Shown: positions 1 to 8,105 of the stretch, one piece after another
How the letters are laid out: every line of letters begins with the position of its first letter
Position numbering within the stretch: the stretch's first letter is position 1
DNA from: Taurinivorans muris
Lineage (GTDB): Bacteria; Desulfobacterota; Desulfovibrionia; Desulfovibrionales; Desulfovibrionaceae
DNA: 64,000 bases
Direction: 5' to 3'
NCBI RefSeq assembly: GCF_025232395.1
Contig: NZ_CP065938.1
Location: 1,984,001-2,048,000, forward strand
Notes under the pieces: model-generated
Seen by the model: only the letters and a program-made list of their open reading frames with translations
The model's database searches: none
What the model was told of the DNA's origin: nothing
Position numbers and translations under genes: made by a program

Positions 1-399
1 AGCGGGCGGGTCTGCATAGAGTGAAATCATTGTTTCAGGGTTGATAGGAGGTTTTTTATCCAAGGGATTGCCGAACGCGTCCAAGGTCCTGCCCAAAAGT
101 TCGGACGATGCGGGAAAAAGGGGAGGCAGGCTGGAATTTTGGATAAGGCTTCCGGGACGAACGCCGCGCATTTCGCCGTAAGGCATGAATAAAAGGCTGT
201 TGTCTTTGAAGCCGACAACTTCCGCCGCAATGGGCACGTCTTTCTTATTGTCGGGAATGATATGGCATACATCGCCCAAACTTGCTTTCAGCCCTGTCGC
301 TTCAACAACAAGACCGACAACTTTGGTTACTTTGCCGAAACTATGGACCGGGTTGCAGTCTTTCAATAAACGGATACAGGTCGCTGGGTCGAAAGGCAT
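1..399 (-). CDS. fliI: Flagellar export ATPase FliI, N-terminal part (cut by window edge)
   Basis: Reverse-strand reading frame from the ATG at 399 runs off the left edge, giving the first 133 residues. The protein begins MPFDPATCIRLLK and shows the FliI/YscN N-terminal beta-barrel signature (FGKVTKVVGLVVEATG, then MPYGEMRGVRPGSLI). FliI is the cytoplasmic ATPase of the flagellar type III export apparatus and works with FliH. The catalytic Walker motifs lie outside the window. It starts 9 bases after the fliH stop, in the order fliG-fliH-fliI, which supports the call independently of the partial sequence. The only uncertainty is that the C-terminal two thirds cannot be seen. Confidence 0.88.
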   Translation of the reverse strand, partial: MPFDPATCIRLLKDCNPVHSFGKVTKVVGLVVEATGLKASLGDVCHIIPDNKKDVPIAAEVVGFKDNSLLFMPYGEMRGVRPGSLIQNSSLPPLFPASSELLGRTLDAFGNPLDKKPPINPETMISLYADPPA

Positions 400-408
400 T
401 GTTTTCCC

Positions 409-1881
409 TTATTGTTTACTGTCAAAGCCCATTTCCGCCAAAAGGTCGTCAGCAAGGTCGCTGGGCAGAGGGCTTTCCTGTTTCGGTTCATTTCCGAGAA
501 ATTCATCCACCAAGTCCTGTGCTTCGGCATGCGCGTCCGGGGAGGAAAAGGTCGGCAGTTCTTCAATGACTTCGATGGGTTCTTCTTGTTTCGTTTGCAT
601 TTGCGGAGCGTCAAAAAGGCTGTTGTCAATTTCCTGCGCGGAAGAGAGGGCTTGTTTTTGCGGTTGAACAGGATTTTTTGGCGCGGAGGCTTGATTTTGT
701 TCCCGCAAAATTTCTTCCATGCCGGCAGGGGCATTGCCATTTGGTTCAGCGGAAGCCTGTTTGGCAAAATCTTGCGCTGTTTCCGCCTGCATATCGGTTT
801 CCGGCATGTCTTGTGCCGGCATGATTTCCTGCGTTTCCGGCATAAAAACGGATTGTTCCGAAGGTGCGTCCGCCGAAACATCTGCATTGCCTGCGTCCTG
901 CTCAGGGACTGGTATCGGGGAATGTTCCGTATCGGGCATAATTTTTTCAAGAGGAATTTCCGCAACGGGAGTTTCAGCTTGCTGCATGGAATGGGCAAGC
1001 ACGGGATTGTTTTGCATTTCGCGGTTGAGGGTGTCCTTGACGTGTTGGGTCAGGAGTTCTTCCTCGCCGGAGCGGGGCAAAACAAGGTTATCCAAAATGT
1101 CCTGCACGAATTTTTGGCGTTCGCTGCGGGAATTTTTGACATAAACATTGTCGCTTTCAAGTTCAAGGCTTCCCGGTTCCAATTCTTTGGAAGATTCCAT
1201 GCTCCAATTTTTTTCCCGCGAATTTTCCAAAACCTGGGTGATAAGTTCCGCATCGGCAGGATTGACCCGAACGATGAAATTTTTCTTGTCAATGAGTTTC
1301 TGCACGCTTTCATCAAGAAGCTGTTTCAAAATGGCTTCTTTTTCGGTGTTGGCAACCCAGCCGGTTCCGACTTCAATGGCGTCAAGGGTCAATTGCTTTA
1401 AATCTTCTTTCCACACATCGTAAAATTTTGCAATTTGCTCATGAATGGAGAGCAGGACAACGGCTGTGCTTTCCCCTAAAATTTGTTGGTTTTGGGCAAG
1501 AATTTGCTGAATTTCCTCATGACCTTTCCGCACGGCTTCATCGTAGACATCCTGATAGCGTTGTTCCGCATCGCCAAGTGTCGCTTGTGCTTTTTGCTCG
1601 ATTTCCTGCGCCTTTTTTTCCGCTTGGGCGGTAATTTCCTGCGCGTGCAGCTCCGCTTCCCGGACAATTTCGTCACTTCTGCGTTTCGCCTGCAAAAGAA
1701 GGGCGCGCACTTTTTCAGTAGCCCGTGACTTCACGCTTTCAAGGTATTCATTTTCCGCCTCCTCACTCCATTTCACGTCTTTTTTTTGATTGAGGTAGGC
1801 ATCAAGACGCGTTTCCCTATGGGTGAGAGGTCCCATGAAAATAGTATTGGTATTTTTTGCTTCAGGATTAGACAAAGACAT
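409..1881 (-). CDS. fliH: Flagellar assembly protein FliH with long acidic C-terminal extension
   Basis: FliH is the peripheral stator and negative regulator of the FliI ATPase. Residues about 40-150 form a long charged coiled coil (AKRRSDEIVREAELHAQEITAQAEKK region, shared with V/F-type ATPase stators), followed by the folded FliH/HrpE-like domain (about 150-280). The remaining roughly 200 residues are a Pro/Glu/Gln-rich, probably disordered tail ending in short acidic amphipathic motifs (LVDEFLGNE, LADDLLAEMGF). The protein is 490 aa, about twice the usual family length. It overlaps the end of fliG. The start is ambiguous: a 9-base anti-SD match (GGAGGTGAT) overlaps the ATG at 1881, so the TTG at 1875, 8 bases past GGAGG, may be the true start. 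Family call is firm; the tail is unexplained. Confidence 0.85.
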   Translation of the reverse strand: MSLSNPEAKNTNTIFMGPLTHRETRLDAYLNQKKDVKWSEEAENEYLESVKSRATEKVRALLLQAKRRSDEIVREAELHAQEITAQAEKKAQEIEQKAQATLGDAEQRYQDVYDEAVRKGHEEIQQILAQNQQILGESTAVVLLSIHEQIAKFYDVWKEDLKQLTLDAIEVGTGWVANTEKEAILKQLLDESVQKLIDKKNFIVRVNPADAELITQVLENSREKNWSMESSKELEPGSLELESDNVYVKNSRSERQKFVQDILDNLVLPRSGEEELLTQHVKDTLNREMQNNPVLAHSMQQAETPVAEIPLEKIMPDTEHSPIPVPEQDAGNADVSADAPSEQSVFMPETQEIMPAQDMPETDMQAETAQDFAKQASAEPNGNAPAGMEEILREQNQASAPKNPVQPQKQALSSAQEIDNSLFDAPQMQTKQEEPIEVIEELPTFSSPDAHAEAQDLVDEFLGNEPKQESPLPSDLADDLLAEMGFDSKQ

Positions 1882-2866
1882 CACCTCCGCCGCCGCGTGC
1901 GACTACGATTTTTCCTTGGGCTTCAAGGTTGCGCACTGTTTTTACGATACTTTGCTGGGCAGCTTCGACATCGGAAAGTTTGGTCGGTCCCATGTATTCC
2001 ATTTCTTCCTTGAGCATGTTCGCCGCACGGTCGGACATATTGCGGAAGAAAAGGTCTTTCATTTCGTCGGAAGCGCCGCGTAAAGAAAGGGTAAGGTCTT
2101 CGTTGTTGATTTCCTTGAGAATTTCGCGGATACCCTTGTCGTCAATATATTTGCAGTCTTCAAACACGAACATGAGGTTACGGATGTCTTCAGCCATTTG
2201 GGCGGAAGTTTCTTCGATTTCAGAAAGGACTTCTTCTTCGGTGGCGCGGTCGACTTGGTTAAGAATTTCAGCAACGGACTGCGTGCCGCCGACTTTCTTT
2301 CCTTCCTTGCTGCCCATGGCGATAAGTTGGCTTTGCAAAACCCTGTCGACTTCCATAATCATTTCTTCGGAAACGGATTCCAACCGTGCCAAACGGATGA
2401 GAATTTCCGGACGAACTCCGGGAGGAAGCATGAGAAGCAAACTTGAAGCTTGGTCCGGTTTTAAATGTCCCAAGATAAGGGCGAGGGTTTGCGGGTGTTC
2501 GTTTCTCAAAAGCTGGGCGAGAAGTTTCGGATTTGCCCTGTCAAGTTCTTGGAAAGGCACGGGACCCGTTTCAAGGTTGAGGGAGTCGGCAACGTATTTT
2601 GCCGTTTCAGGGTCCAAATTGCTCGCAATAACTTGTTTCAATGTTTCCTGACCGCCTGATACGATGTCCAAACCGTCAACAAGAGCCATGTGGAATTCAC
2701 GTAAAATCGCTTCAACTTCTTCTTTTGAAACAGAATCAAGTTCCATGATGGCACGGGAAATATTGGTGATTTCCGACCGTGTCATCCTATTAAATACATC
2801 GGAGGCGAATTTATCCCCCAATGCAAGTAAAATAACGGCTATTTTCTGTGTTCCTGTAAATTCCAT
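1868..2866 (-). CDS. fliG: Flagellar motor switch protein FliG
   Basis: FliG is the rotor protein of the flagellar C-ring that binds FliF and FliM and takes torque from the MotA/MotB stator. The 332-aa product has the N-terminal FliF-binding region (TGTQKIAVILLALG), the middle-domain EHPQT motif within NEHPQTLALIL, and the charged C-terminal torque domain (SLRGASDEMKDLFFRNMSDRA). The ATG at 2866 is chosen over an upstream TTG at 2890 because GGGG lies 7 bases before it and because the length then matches the family (about 330-345 aa). It leads fliG-fliH-fliI. Its usual upstream partner fliF is not adjacent: cobU lies there instead, 84 bases upstream. Confidence 0.95.
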   Translation of the reverse strand: MEFTGTQKIAVILLALGDKFASDVFNRMTRSEITNISRAIMELDSVSKEEVEAILREFHMALVDGLDIVSGGQETLKQVIASNLDPETAKYVADSLNLETGPVPFQELDRANPKLLAQLLRNEHPQTLALILGHLKPDQASSLLLMLPPGVRPEILIRLARLESVSEEMIMEVDRVLQSQLIAMGSKEGKKVGGTQSVAEILNQVDRATEEEVLSEIEETSAQMAEDIRNLMFVFEDCKYIDDKGIREILKEINNEDLTLSLRGASDEMKDLFFRNMSDRAANMLKEEMEYMGPTKLSDVEAAQQSIVKTVRNLEAQGKIVVARGGGGDVFV

Positions 2867-2950
2867 GTATTTTCCCCAAGTATTTGTCAAATAAATGGCA
2901 AATATTAATCTCTTAGTCTGATATGCAAAAAATCTGCCAAATTGTTATTT

Positions 2951-3586
2951 TTATCCTTTTATCAATATCGGTATCCCGCAGGAAAATGTTATGACAGCTT
3001 CGCAGGCTTCTGCAAAAATTTGGTTCGCTTTTCCTTGCATGTCCCTGAAAATCCTCGCTTCTTCATAAATGGGAACTATGCCCATGCCCACTTCATTGCT
3101 CACAAGGACAAGGGGAATTTGCGTATCGCTTATCATTTTCGCAACGTCGTTTGTTTTTTTTAAAATCGCTTCCTCCGTTTCGTTTGCGAGCAGCAAATTG
3201 GAAAGCCAAAGGCTTATGCAGTCTATCACTATGATTTTGGAATTGTTTCTTTTCGCAAGATTTGCCGCGGAAATCAAATCATAAGGTTCCTCAATGGTGA
3301 CCCATGTTGAATTTCGTTGCTTTTGGTGGTCCAGTATCCGTTTTTGAATTTCTTTGTCGGTACTTTCTTTCTGTTGACCTGCGGAATTTCCTTGTTCGGA
3401 ATTTTCCTGCGGTGCCGCAAAACTTTTTTGCATGGTTGCTATGAAGGTTTTTGGTCCCTGAACATTTTGCGCATAGTGAAGCGCGAAATCGCTTTTTCCG
3501 CTTCTTGTCCCGCCGACGCAAAGCAAAGAGCGGGGTTTCAAATCCGCCACATCAAGGCGTTTATCAAATACAAGGCACTTATTCAT
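2951..3586 (-). CDS. cobU: Adenosylcobinamide kinase / adenosylcobinamide-phosphate guanylyltransferase (CobU-like)
   Basis: Bifunctional enzyme of late cobalamin synthesis that phosphorylates adenosylcobinamide and then transfers GMP to it. The P-loop GGTRSGKS is at residues 25-32, followed by FIATM, the conserved DCISLWLSNLL strand and the VSNEVGMGIVP motif near the C-terminus. At 211 aa it is longer than usual because of a hydrophilic insert of about 25 residues (Gln/Glu/Ser-rich) between the IATM strand and the LDHQKQR helix, where the catalytic His of the family lies. The ATG overlaps the end of the upstream gene by 8 bases, so the two are translationally coupled. No other cobalamin gene is visible here and no cobalamin riboswitch was seen. 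Confidence 0.9.
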   Translation of the reverse strand: MNKCLVFDKRLDVADLKPRSLLCVGGTRSGKSDFALHYAQNVQGPKTFIATMQKSFAAPQENSEQGNSAGQQKESTDKEIQKRILDHQKQRNSTWVTIEEPYDLISAANLAKRNNSKIIVIDCISLWLSNLLLANETEEAILKKTNDVAKMISDTQIPLVLVSNEVGMGIVPIYEEARIFRDMQGKANQIFAEACEAVITFSCGIPILIKG

Positions 3587-4952
3587 AGGATATTGTGCTT
3601 AAATCATGGGCGAATTGTTCTAACGCATCCGCAAAAGCCAGGTTTGCGGGAGTATTGTTTCTGCGGTTGAGCCAAAGAGCCAATTCCAAGAGGTGGGGAA
3701 CGGAAGCCAAATTCTCATCATGGCTTACGAGATATTGTTTCAAATCATTTTTTACTTTGCTCACGCGGGAACGCAGCTGTTCGGAGCGTATGGAGCTTTG
3801 TTTGATATTTTCCTCAAACGTGCGCGCCAAATTTTTGTTGTCCCGGTTTTGTTCAAAACCGAGCATATTTTCAGCAAAAAAGCGTTCTTCCTGTGCCAAA
3901 TCGTTCTCAATGGCAAGCAGATTTTGAATGTTTTCGGAAAGCTGGGGGATGTCTTGCAATATGCGTATGCCCCGGGCATAGACAGTGCATTGTTTGGCAT
4001 AGGCATTGAACATTTTTTCCTGTTCGGCATCCGGCATGTTTTTTTGTTTTGCAATTTGCCGCATGGAACGGATAAGGGCGGGAGACAAGTGTTCGTAAAG
4101 CACGGGAAGCATGTTTGCGTTATAGGCATATTCCAAAACTCCGGCACGTCCTTTCATGTGTTCCAAGCCCATGAGTCCTGTGCCGTAACGTTGGTTTATC
4201 CGAGGCATGGAAGTTGTGAGGACCGCTTGTCCGTCTGCATCGGTTTTGTAATTGTTCACAAGGTAATCAGCCAAGTCTTGAATAAAGAAAAGGCTGACAA
4301 CGGGGTCGAAAGAAGTATCGGGGACAAGGGAGGTCAGCGTACCCTGCTTGCTTGGAAAAGCCGTATCCTGGGCAGACGGGGCGAGCTGATTGCTGCGCAG
4401 CTCTTCAAGTTTTGCGAGTTTTTCCTGTTTGTCTTTTTCTTGCGCCAGTGCGATTTCTTCCTCTGTAAGCATTTTGCGTCCGCTTTCAAGGGGAGTTATT
4501 GTGCTTGGCGGTTCGAGGGTGAAATCTTCGGGAGTTTTTTCTTCGGCGTTATTTTCCTGAAAGGTGTTATTTTGTTGGACCAGAGGCGTCATATCGTGTT
4601 CTGCGAGATTGTTTTCTGCATTTTGGTCGGGAGAAATTTTTGCAGGCTGTTCCGGGCTGAGTTTTTCAAAAATTTCATTGGCTGAATTTTGCAAGGAATT
4701 GAGAAGCCCTTTGTTTTCCGTATCATTTTGTGCGGAGTTTGTTTCAGAAGCATTGTCGGGTTTTTTGATGAATGCGTTGATTTTATTTTCGATTTCTTCC
4801 GATACGAAGGGAATGTCCGCCTTATCGGGGAATAAGGCGAAATAAACACCGGCAATGACGGCTAAAATGATGAGTATGGCAATAAGCAGGGAAAGAAAGG
4901 AAACTCCTTTCTTTTGTTTGTTGTTGGTTTGTTGGTTTGTATTGTTACTCAT
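3579..4952 (-). CDS. Membrane-anchored protein of unknown function
   Basis: Not recognised. The 457-aa product has a short Asn/Gln/Lys-rich cytoplasmic N-terminus, one transmembrane helix at about residues 18-41 (FLSLLIAILIILAVIAGVYFAL), then a long low-complexity linker (about 50-220, rich in Asn, Glu, Gln, Ala). A helical C-terminal domain (about 220-457) follows, with the motifs YGTGLMGLEHMKGRAGVLEY and YAKQCTVYARGIRIL. The topology suggests a periplasmic helical domain on a flexible tether. It overlaps cobU by 8 bases and is the first gene of the minus-strand run that ends in fliG-fliH-fliI, so it may be co-transcribed with flagellar genes. An A/T-rich leader follows its start (AAGGATTCC before the ATG). 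Function cannot be inferred. Confidence 0.7.
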   Translation of the reverse strand: MSNNTNQQTNNKQKKGVSFLSLLIAILIILAVIAGVYFALFPDKADIPFVSEEIENKINAFIKKPDNASETNSAQNDTENKGLLNSLQNSANEIFEKLSPEQPAKISPDQNAENNLAEHDMTPLVQQNNTFQENNAEEKTPEDFTLEPPSTITPLESGRKMLTEEEIALAQEKDKQEKLAKLEELRSNQLAPSAQDTAFPSKQGTLTSLVPDTSFDPVVSLFFIQDLADYLVNNYKTDADGQAVLTTSMPRINQRYGTGLMGLEHMKGRAGVLEYAYNANMLPVLYEHLSPALIRSMRQIAKQKNMPDAEQEKMFNAYAKQCTVYARGIRILQDIPQLSENIQNLLAIENDLAQEERFFAENMLGFEQNRDNKNLARTFEENIKQSSIRSEQLRSRVSKVKNDLKQYLVSHDENLASVPHLLELALWLNRRNNTPANLAFADALEQFAHDLSTISYE

Positions 4953-5115
4953 GAAAGGAATCCTTATTTTTGAGCTGATGTTTTTTTATTCAAATTCATG
5001 TATTTTTCAAAATTTTACAGTATATTGCTTGGTTATCATAATTTTCATATTGTGTTAAGTCTTATTTTTCAGAATGAAAATTTTTTTGAGGGAAATCATT
5101 AAAAAACATAAATAA

Positions 5116-5150
5116 AAACTGCTGCATACTTTACATGTATGCAGCAGTTT
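5116..5150 (-). terminator. Intrinsic terminator of tRNA-Leu
   Basis: Perfect 14-bp inverted repeat (AAACTGCTGCATAC and its complement) around a 7-base loop. On the minus strand it is followed by TTTTTATTTAT, and it lies 28 bases past the tRNA 3' end. Confidence 0.85.
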
Positions 5151-5178
5151 CAAATATGTTCAAAAACAATGACTAAGC

Positions 5179-5265
5179 TGGTACCGGGAGCGAGACTTGA
5201 ACTCGCAAGGGCGTACACCCGGTGGATTTTGAGTCCACTGCGTCTACCAATTCCACCATCCCGGC
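5179..5265 (-). tRNA. tRNA-Leu (anticodon CAA)
   Basis: An 87-nt class II tRNA with a long variable arm. The acceptor stem GCCGGGA pairs with TCCCGGT (one G-U), the discriminator base is A, and CCA is encoded. The anticodon stem GTGGA/TCCAC encloses the loop CTCAAAA, giving anticodon CAA. The T-arm carries GTTCAAG. A sigma-70 promoter and an intrinsic terminator flank it, so it is a single-gene transcription unit. Confidence 0.97.
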
Positions 5266-5275
5266 ATGAGAAGTA

Positions 5276-5304
5276 TTAATAAAAAGAAAGAGCGTTTTTG
5301 TCAA
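5276..5304 (-). promoter_or_regulatory. Sigma-70-type promoter of tRNA-Leu
   Basis: On the minus strand TTGACA, a 17-base spacer and TATTAA end 10 bases before the mature tRNA 5' end. The position and near-consensus hexamers fit a strong stable-RNA promoter. Confidence 0.75.
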
Positions 5305-5320
5305 GAAAAATTTTCAGGTA

Positions 5321-5731
5321 TTATTTGCGTTTTTTATTCGCTTCCGCACTGCGTTTTTCCCACAGCTTCATTTCACGCATTTTTTTTCTTCTTTCCCGCT
5401 GCAATTCTTTGCAGACAAGGGGGCTTGTCTTTTTTATGCCCCATTTTTCGCGGTAGGAATCCGCGTCCAAATTATGGGTCGCCAAATGTTTTTTTGTGAT
5501 GATTTTAAAACTTTTTCCACATTCGAGGCACGTGATTGTTTTTTCTTTGATTGATTTTGCCGGGCTGATATTGACGGCGACAGGCTCGCTTTCTTCCGCC
5601 GGCAAATCTTCAAGATGGCGCAGATGGTGGGAGAGGTTTTTCACCATAGATGTGATTTCCTCTTCTGACATGATACGGACAGAAGCTTGTGCCTTCACTA
5701 TTTCAAGGGCTTGTTTCAAATAATCGTCCAT
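5321..5731 (-). CDS. Ros/MucR-family zinc-finger transcriptional regulator
   Basis: A 136-aa member of the prokaryotic Ros/MucR zinc-finger family (best known as DNA-binding regulators of exopolysaccharide and virulence genes). The N-terminal helix begins MDDYLKQALEIVKAQASVR. The zinc finger is CLECGKSF with later His residues in KKHLATH (C-x2-C and H-x4-H), followed by the signature LDADSYREKWGI and a Lys/Arg-rich tail. The ATG at 5731 is chosen because AAGAGAG lies 5 bases upstream and because family members start this way. It lies downstream of the AsmA-like gene on the same strand with a gap of 78 bases. Its targets are unknown; a link to the polysaccharide genes at 8-12 kb is only speculation. 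Confidence 0.85.
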   Translation of the reverse strand: MDDYLKQALEIVKAQASVRIMSEEEITSMVKNLSHHLRHLEDLPAEESEPVAVNISPAKSIKEKTITCLECGKSFKIITKKHLATHNLDADSYREKWGIKKTSPLVCKELQRERRKKMREMKLWEKRSAEANKKRK

Positions 5732-5809
5732 AATGGCTCTCTTTTGGTTATAGGATTGAAAATCGGGCAAAGCGGGTTATTGCTGTGTGCCCCCGCTTTG
5801 CCTGCCTGC

Positions 5810-7756
5810 TTATTTGAAAAGTTTTTCTAAGCCTTTTTCAAGAAGCCTTCCGCCGTCGATAACGTCATTTCCAAGGGAATCGCCTGTATTGAGCAAGCCT
5901 TTTCCCAATATTTGCAGTTGCTTGGATAAATCCAAGCTTACGTGCGGGTCGCCGTATGTGCCGGTGACCTTGTAGGGGAAAACCAAACGCTGTTTTTTGA
6001 GTTCGGCGTTACCGGTTAAATTCAGGCTTTGTTTTGCCAGGTGGCTTGTTCCGTTTGCATTGAGCAGGATTGCGGAACTGTCGATATACGTATTTGTCGT
6101 TGAGAGCAAACCGTTTTTAATCGTAAAAGGAGCCTTCAGCGTGCTGAATTCGTATCTGTCGTTCAATTTCAGCTTGAGCTGCAAAAGGTCTGTTATGAAA
6201 GGGAGAAATTTCGTTTCGATTTTAATGCCTTTGCCGTCGATTTGTCCGCTTCCGTTCAGGGTGTTCAATGGGTCGGCGGTTTTCAGGTTTAGGGTTGATT
6301 TCACCGTAAGCTGTGCGTCCAATGGATTTTTTTCCATAAAGGCGGAAGCCCAGTTACGGGCGGTGATGCTTGGAGCGTCAAGATTGATGCTGACCAAATC
6401 CTTTGGCGCAAGTTCCAGGTTGGCGGCAACATGAATAGGTTCGCCGCCCTTGGTGACGGTGAGGGGTTTGATGTCGATGACGGTTTCCTTATTGTTCATT
6501 CTTCCCGTGACAACGCTGTGGATGGTGTCAAGGGTGAGTTTTTCATAGGAAATGTTTTTAGCGTCGGCTGTGAGCTTGAAATTGAAATTGCCGCTTTTTT
6601 GAGTTTGTTTTGGGGCGGTTTGCGTCCGGGCTTTGGGTGTGCTTTTTGCGCTTGTTTGGTCCTTTGCGGTTTCTTTAGGCAAATAATCCTGAACGGCAAG
6701 ATTTTCTGCGTATAAATCGGCATTGAGGAATTGTTTTGTTAAATCGTATGAACCTTTGATTGAAATAAGTCCGTTGTTCGGGTTTAAGGTTAATTTGTTT
6801 ATGACAACGGTTTTTGCCGTATTTTTTATTTCCGCATTCAGCTGCATTGTTTTGGGCAGATTGTTGAAGCGCATGCCGGCTAAAAAGTTTTCTTGAATGG
6901 CAAGGGGGAAAATATCGCCGCTGACAGTGACTTCCCCTTCTTTTTTATTTCCTTTGCTCTTGAGGGTCAGGTCCGCAAAGGGGCTTTGGACTGTTCCGTC
7001 AAGTTTTTCAACCATAACCGGCGAAAGGTTCATAATGCTTTCGGCTGTGATATTAACGGGTTGGCTGAAAGGAAAGCCTTTTGCGGGGGTGAATTTAAAT
7101 GTTTCAATATCGTATTCGATGCTTTGCCCCATAAAGAGAAAACTGAGTTTTGTCGCTAAATCAAAGGCGATATCCTGCTGCTTATCCTTATACGCGAGAC
7201 TTCCGTTAAAATCCACGGAAGAATTTTTATTTATGCCGAAATCTTCAATTTGGGCGTTGATGTTTCGGAGCTGAACTTCCTGTGCGTTGTCTTTGTAATA
7301 AACGTTGCTGTTTGTTATGGAAATTTCGGTAGGGACAAGATCGAAAATTTCTTCTATGGATTTTGCTTGTTTCGGATTTGCGGTATCGTTTTTTACCGTT
7401 TCCGTTTTTGTCTTGTTTCCGGTGTCGACATATTTGAGGGAGAGGCTGTCAACCTTGACGGAGTTGATTTGCACCGTGCCCGAAAAGAGCTTGAAAAGGG
7501 AAACGTTGATGTCGGCATTGTCGAATGTGACGGTGTATTCGGGAGAAGTTAAGGAAGATTTCCCCGCGCTGACGGTGAGAGAGGGAAAAATGCTCAGTTT
7601 GGGCAATTTTTCCATTTCGAGTTTTGCATTGAGATTTTTTTCTAAAACTTCACTGATTTTTTGGATGATGAAATCACTTTTTGTATTCACAAAAACAGTG
7701 AGACCCCCGAAAATGAGAATAAGGACGGCGGCAAGTCCGATTAATACTTTTTTCAT
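5810..7756 (-). CDS. AsmA-family protein (inner-membrane anchored, periplasmic)
   Basis: A 648-aa protein with one N-terminal transmembrane helix (residues 3-25, VLIGLAAVLILIFGGLTVFV) and a long periplasmic region of repeated beta-strand character. It shows the AsmA N-terminal pattern (LSIFPSLTVSAGKSSL, then NADINVSLFKLFSG) and a C-terminal AsmA-like segment (NANGTSHLAKQSLNLTGNAEL, then VSLDLSKQLQILGKGL). AsmA-like proteins are bridge-like proteins implicated in lipid transport and outer-membrane homeostasis. A Pro/Thr/Gln linker at about 375-390 separates two halves. The ATG is preceded by a clear promoter and by tandem repeats, so expression looks regulated. Exact function is not inferable from family membership. 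Confidence 0.8.
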   Translation of the reverse strand: MKKVLIGLAAVLILIFGGLTVFVNTKSDFIIQKISEVLEKNLNAKLEMEKLPKLSIFPSLTVSAGKSSLTSPEYTVTFDNADINVSLFKLFSGTVQINSVKVDSLSLKYVDTGNKTKTETVKNDTANPKQAKSIEEIFDLVPTEISITNSNVYYKDNAQEVQLRNINAQIEDFGINKNSSVDFNGSLAYKDKQQDIAFDLATKLSFLFMGQSIEYDIETFKFTPAKGFPFSQPVNITAESIMNLSPVMVEKLDGTVQSPFADLTLKSKGNKKEGEVTVSGDIFPLAIQENFLAGMRFNNLPKTMQLNAEIKNTAKTVVINKLTLNPNNGLISIKGSYDLTKQFLNADLYAENLAVQDYLPKETAKDQTSAKSTPKARTQTAPKQTQKSGNFNFKLTADAKNISYEKLTLDTIHSVVTGRMNNKETVIDIKPLTVTKGGEPIHVAANLELAPKDLVSINLDAPSITARNWASAFMEKNPLDAQLTVKSTLNLKTADPLNTLNGSGQIDGKGIKIETKFLPFITDLLQLKLKLNDRYEFSTLKAPFTIKNGLLSTTNTYIDSSAILLNANGTSHLAKQSLNLTGNAELKKQRLVFPYKVTGTYGDPHVSLDLSKQLQILGKGLLNTGDSLGNDVIDGGRLLEKGLEKLFK

Positions 7757-7793
7757 ACTTAAAACCTCATAGGCATATTATTTATGATACTTA

Positions 7794-7822
7794 TCAATAA
7801 CCTATTCTTTATGGCGTGTCAA
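7794..7822 (-). promoter_or_regulatory. Promoter of the AsmA-like gene with overlapping palindrome
   Basis: On the minus strand TTGACA, 17 bases, TATTGA. A 12-base palindrome TGATACTTATCA (7785-7796) overlaps the downstream edge of the -10, a typical repressor position. Confidence 0.6.
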
Positions 7823-7825
7823 AAT

Positions 7826-7863
7826 AATTATGGGTTGTCATTATAATTATAGGTTATCATTGG
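7826..7863. repeat. Two tandem 19-bp imperfect repeats upstream of the asmA-like promoter
   Basis: AATTATGGGTTGTCATTAT is followed directly by AATTATAGGTTATCATTGG (14 of 19 bases identical). They sit just upstream of the -35 of the AsmA-like gene and between it and the tRNA-Lys promoter. A related inverted element, AGGTTATTGAT, lies at the -10. Likely tandem binding sites for an unknown regulator. Confidence 0.5.
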
Positions 7864-7918
7864 ATAATTTTAAAAAAACGGGAAAAATAAAAAATAATGA
7901 AAAGAAATATTTTTTTGC

Positions 7919-7945
7919 TTGACTTCGTACTTTGCTTGATATAAA
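7919..7945 (+). promoter_or_regulatory. Probable promoter of the tRNA-Lys pair
   Basis: TTGACT at 7919 and TATAAA at 7940 with a 15-base spacer (or TAAAAG at 7942 with 17), ending about 15 bases before the first tRNA-Lys. Confidence 0.6.
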
Positions 7946-7959
7946 AGGAATGTTCCGCA

Positions 7960-8035
7960 GGGGTGTTAACTCAGTAGGTAGAGTACCTGCCTTTTAAGCA
8001 GAGAGTCGCAGGTTCGAATCCTGCACACCCCACCA
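7960..8035 (+). tRNA. tRNA-Lys (anticodon TTT), copy 1
   Basis: 76 nt with acceptor GGGGTGT/ACACCCC, anticodon loop CTTTTAA (anticodon TTT), T-loop TTCGAAT and encoded CCA. All stems pair. Confidence 0.98.
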
Positions 8036-8105
8036 TAAAGCCGATTGCGGAATAACGGCATATGCTGTTACGGCAGTTTTATTCCGTTTTATTTTTTGTG
8101 ACTTC

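Noticed and set aside
412-1401. Long plus-strand open frame opposite fliH
   Set aside because: It is antisense to a clear FliH coiled-coil frame with no SD or family features; a shadow frame of a GC-biased gene.
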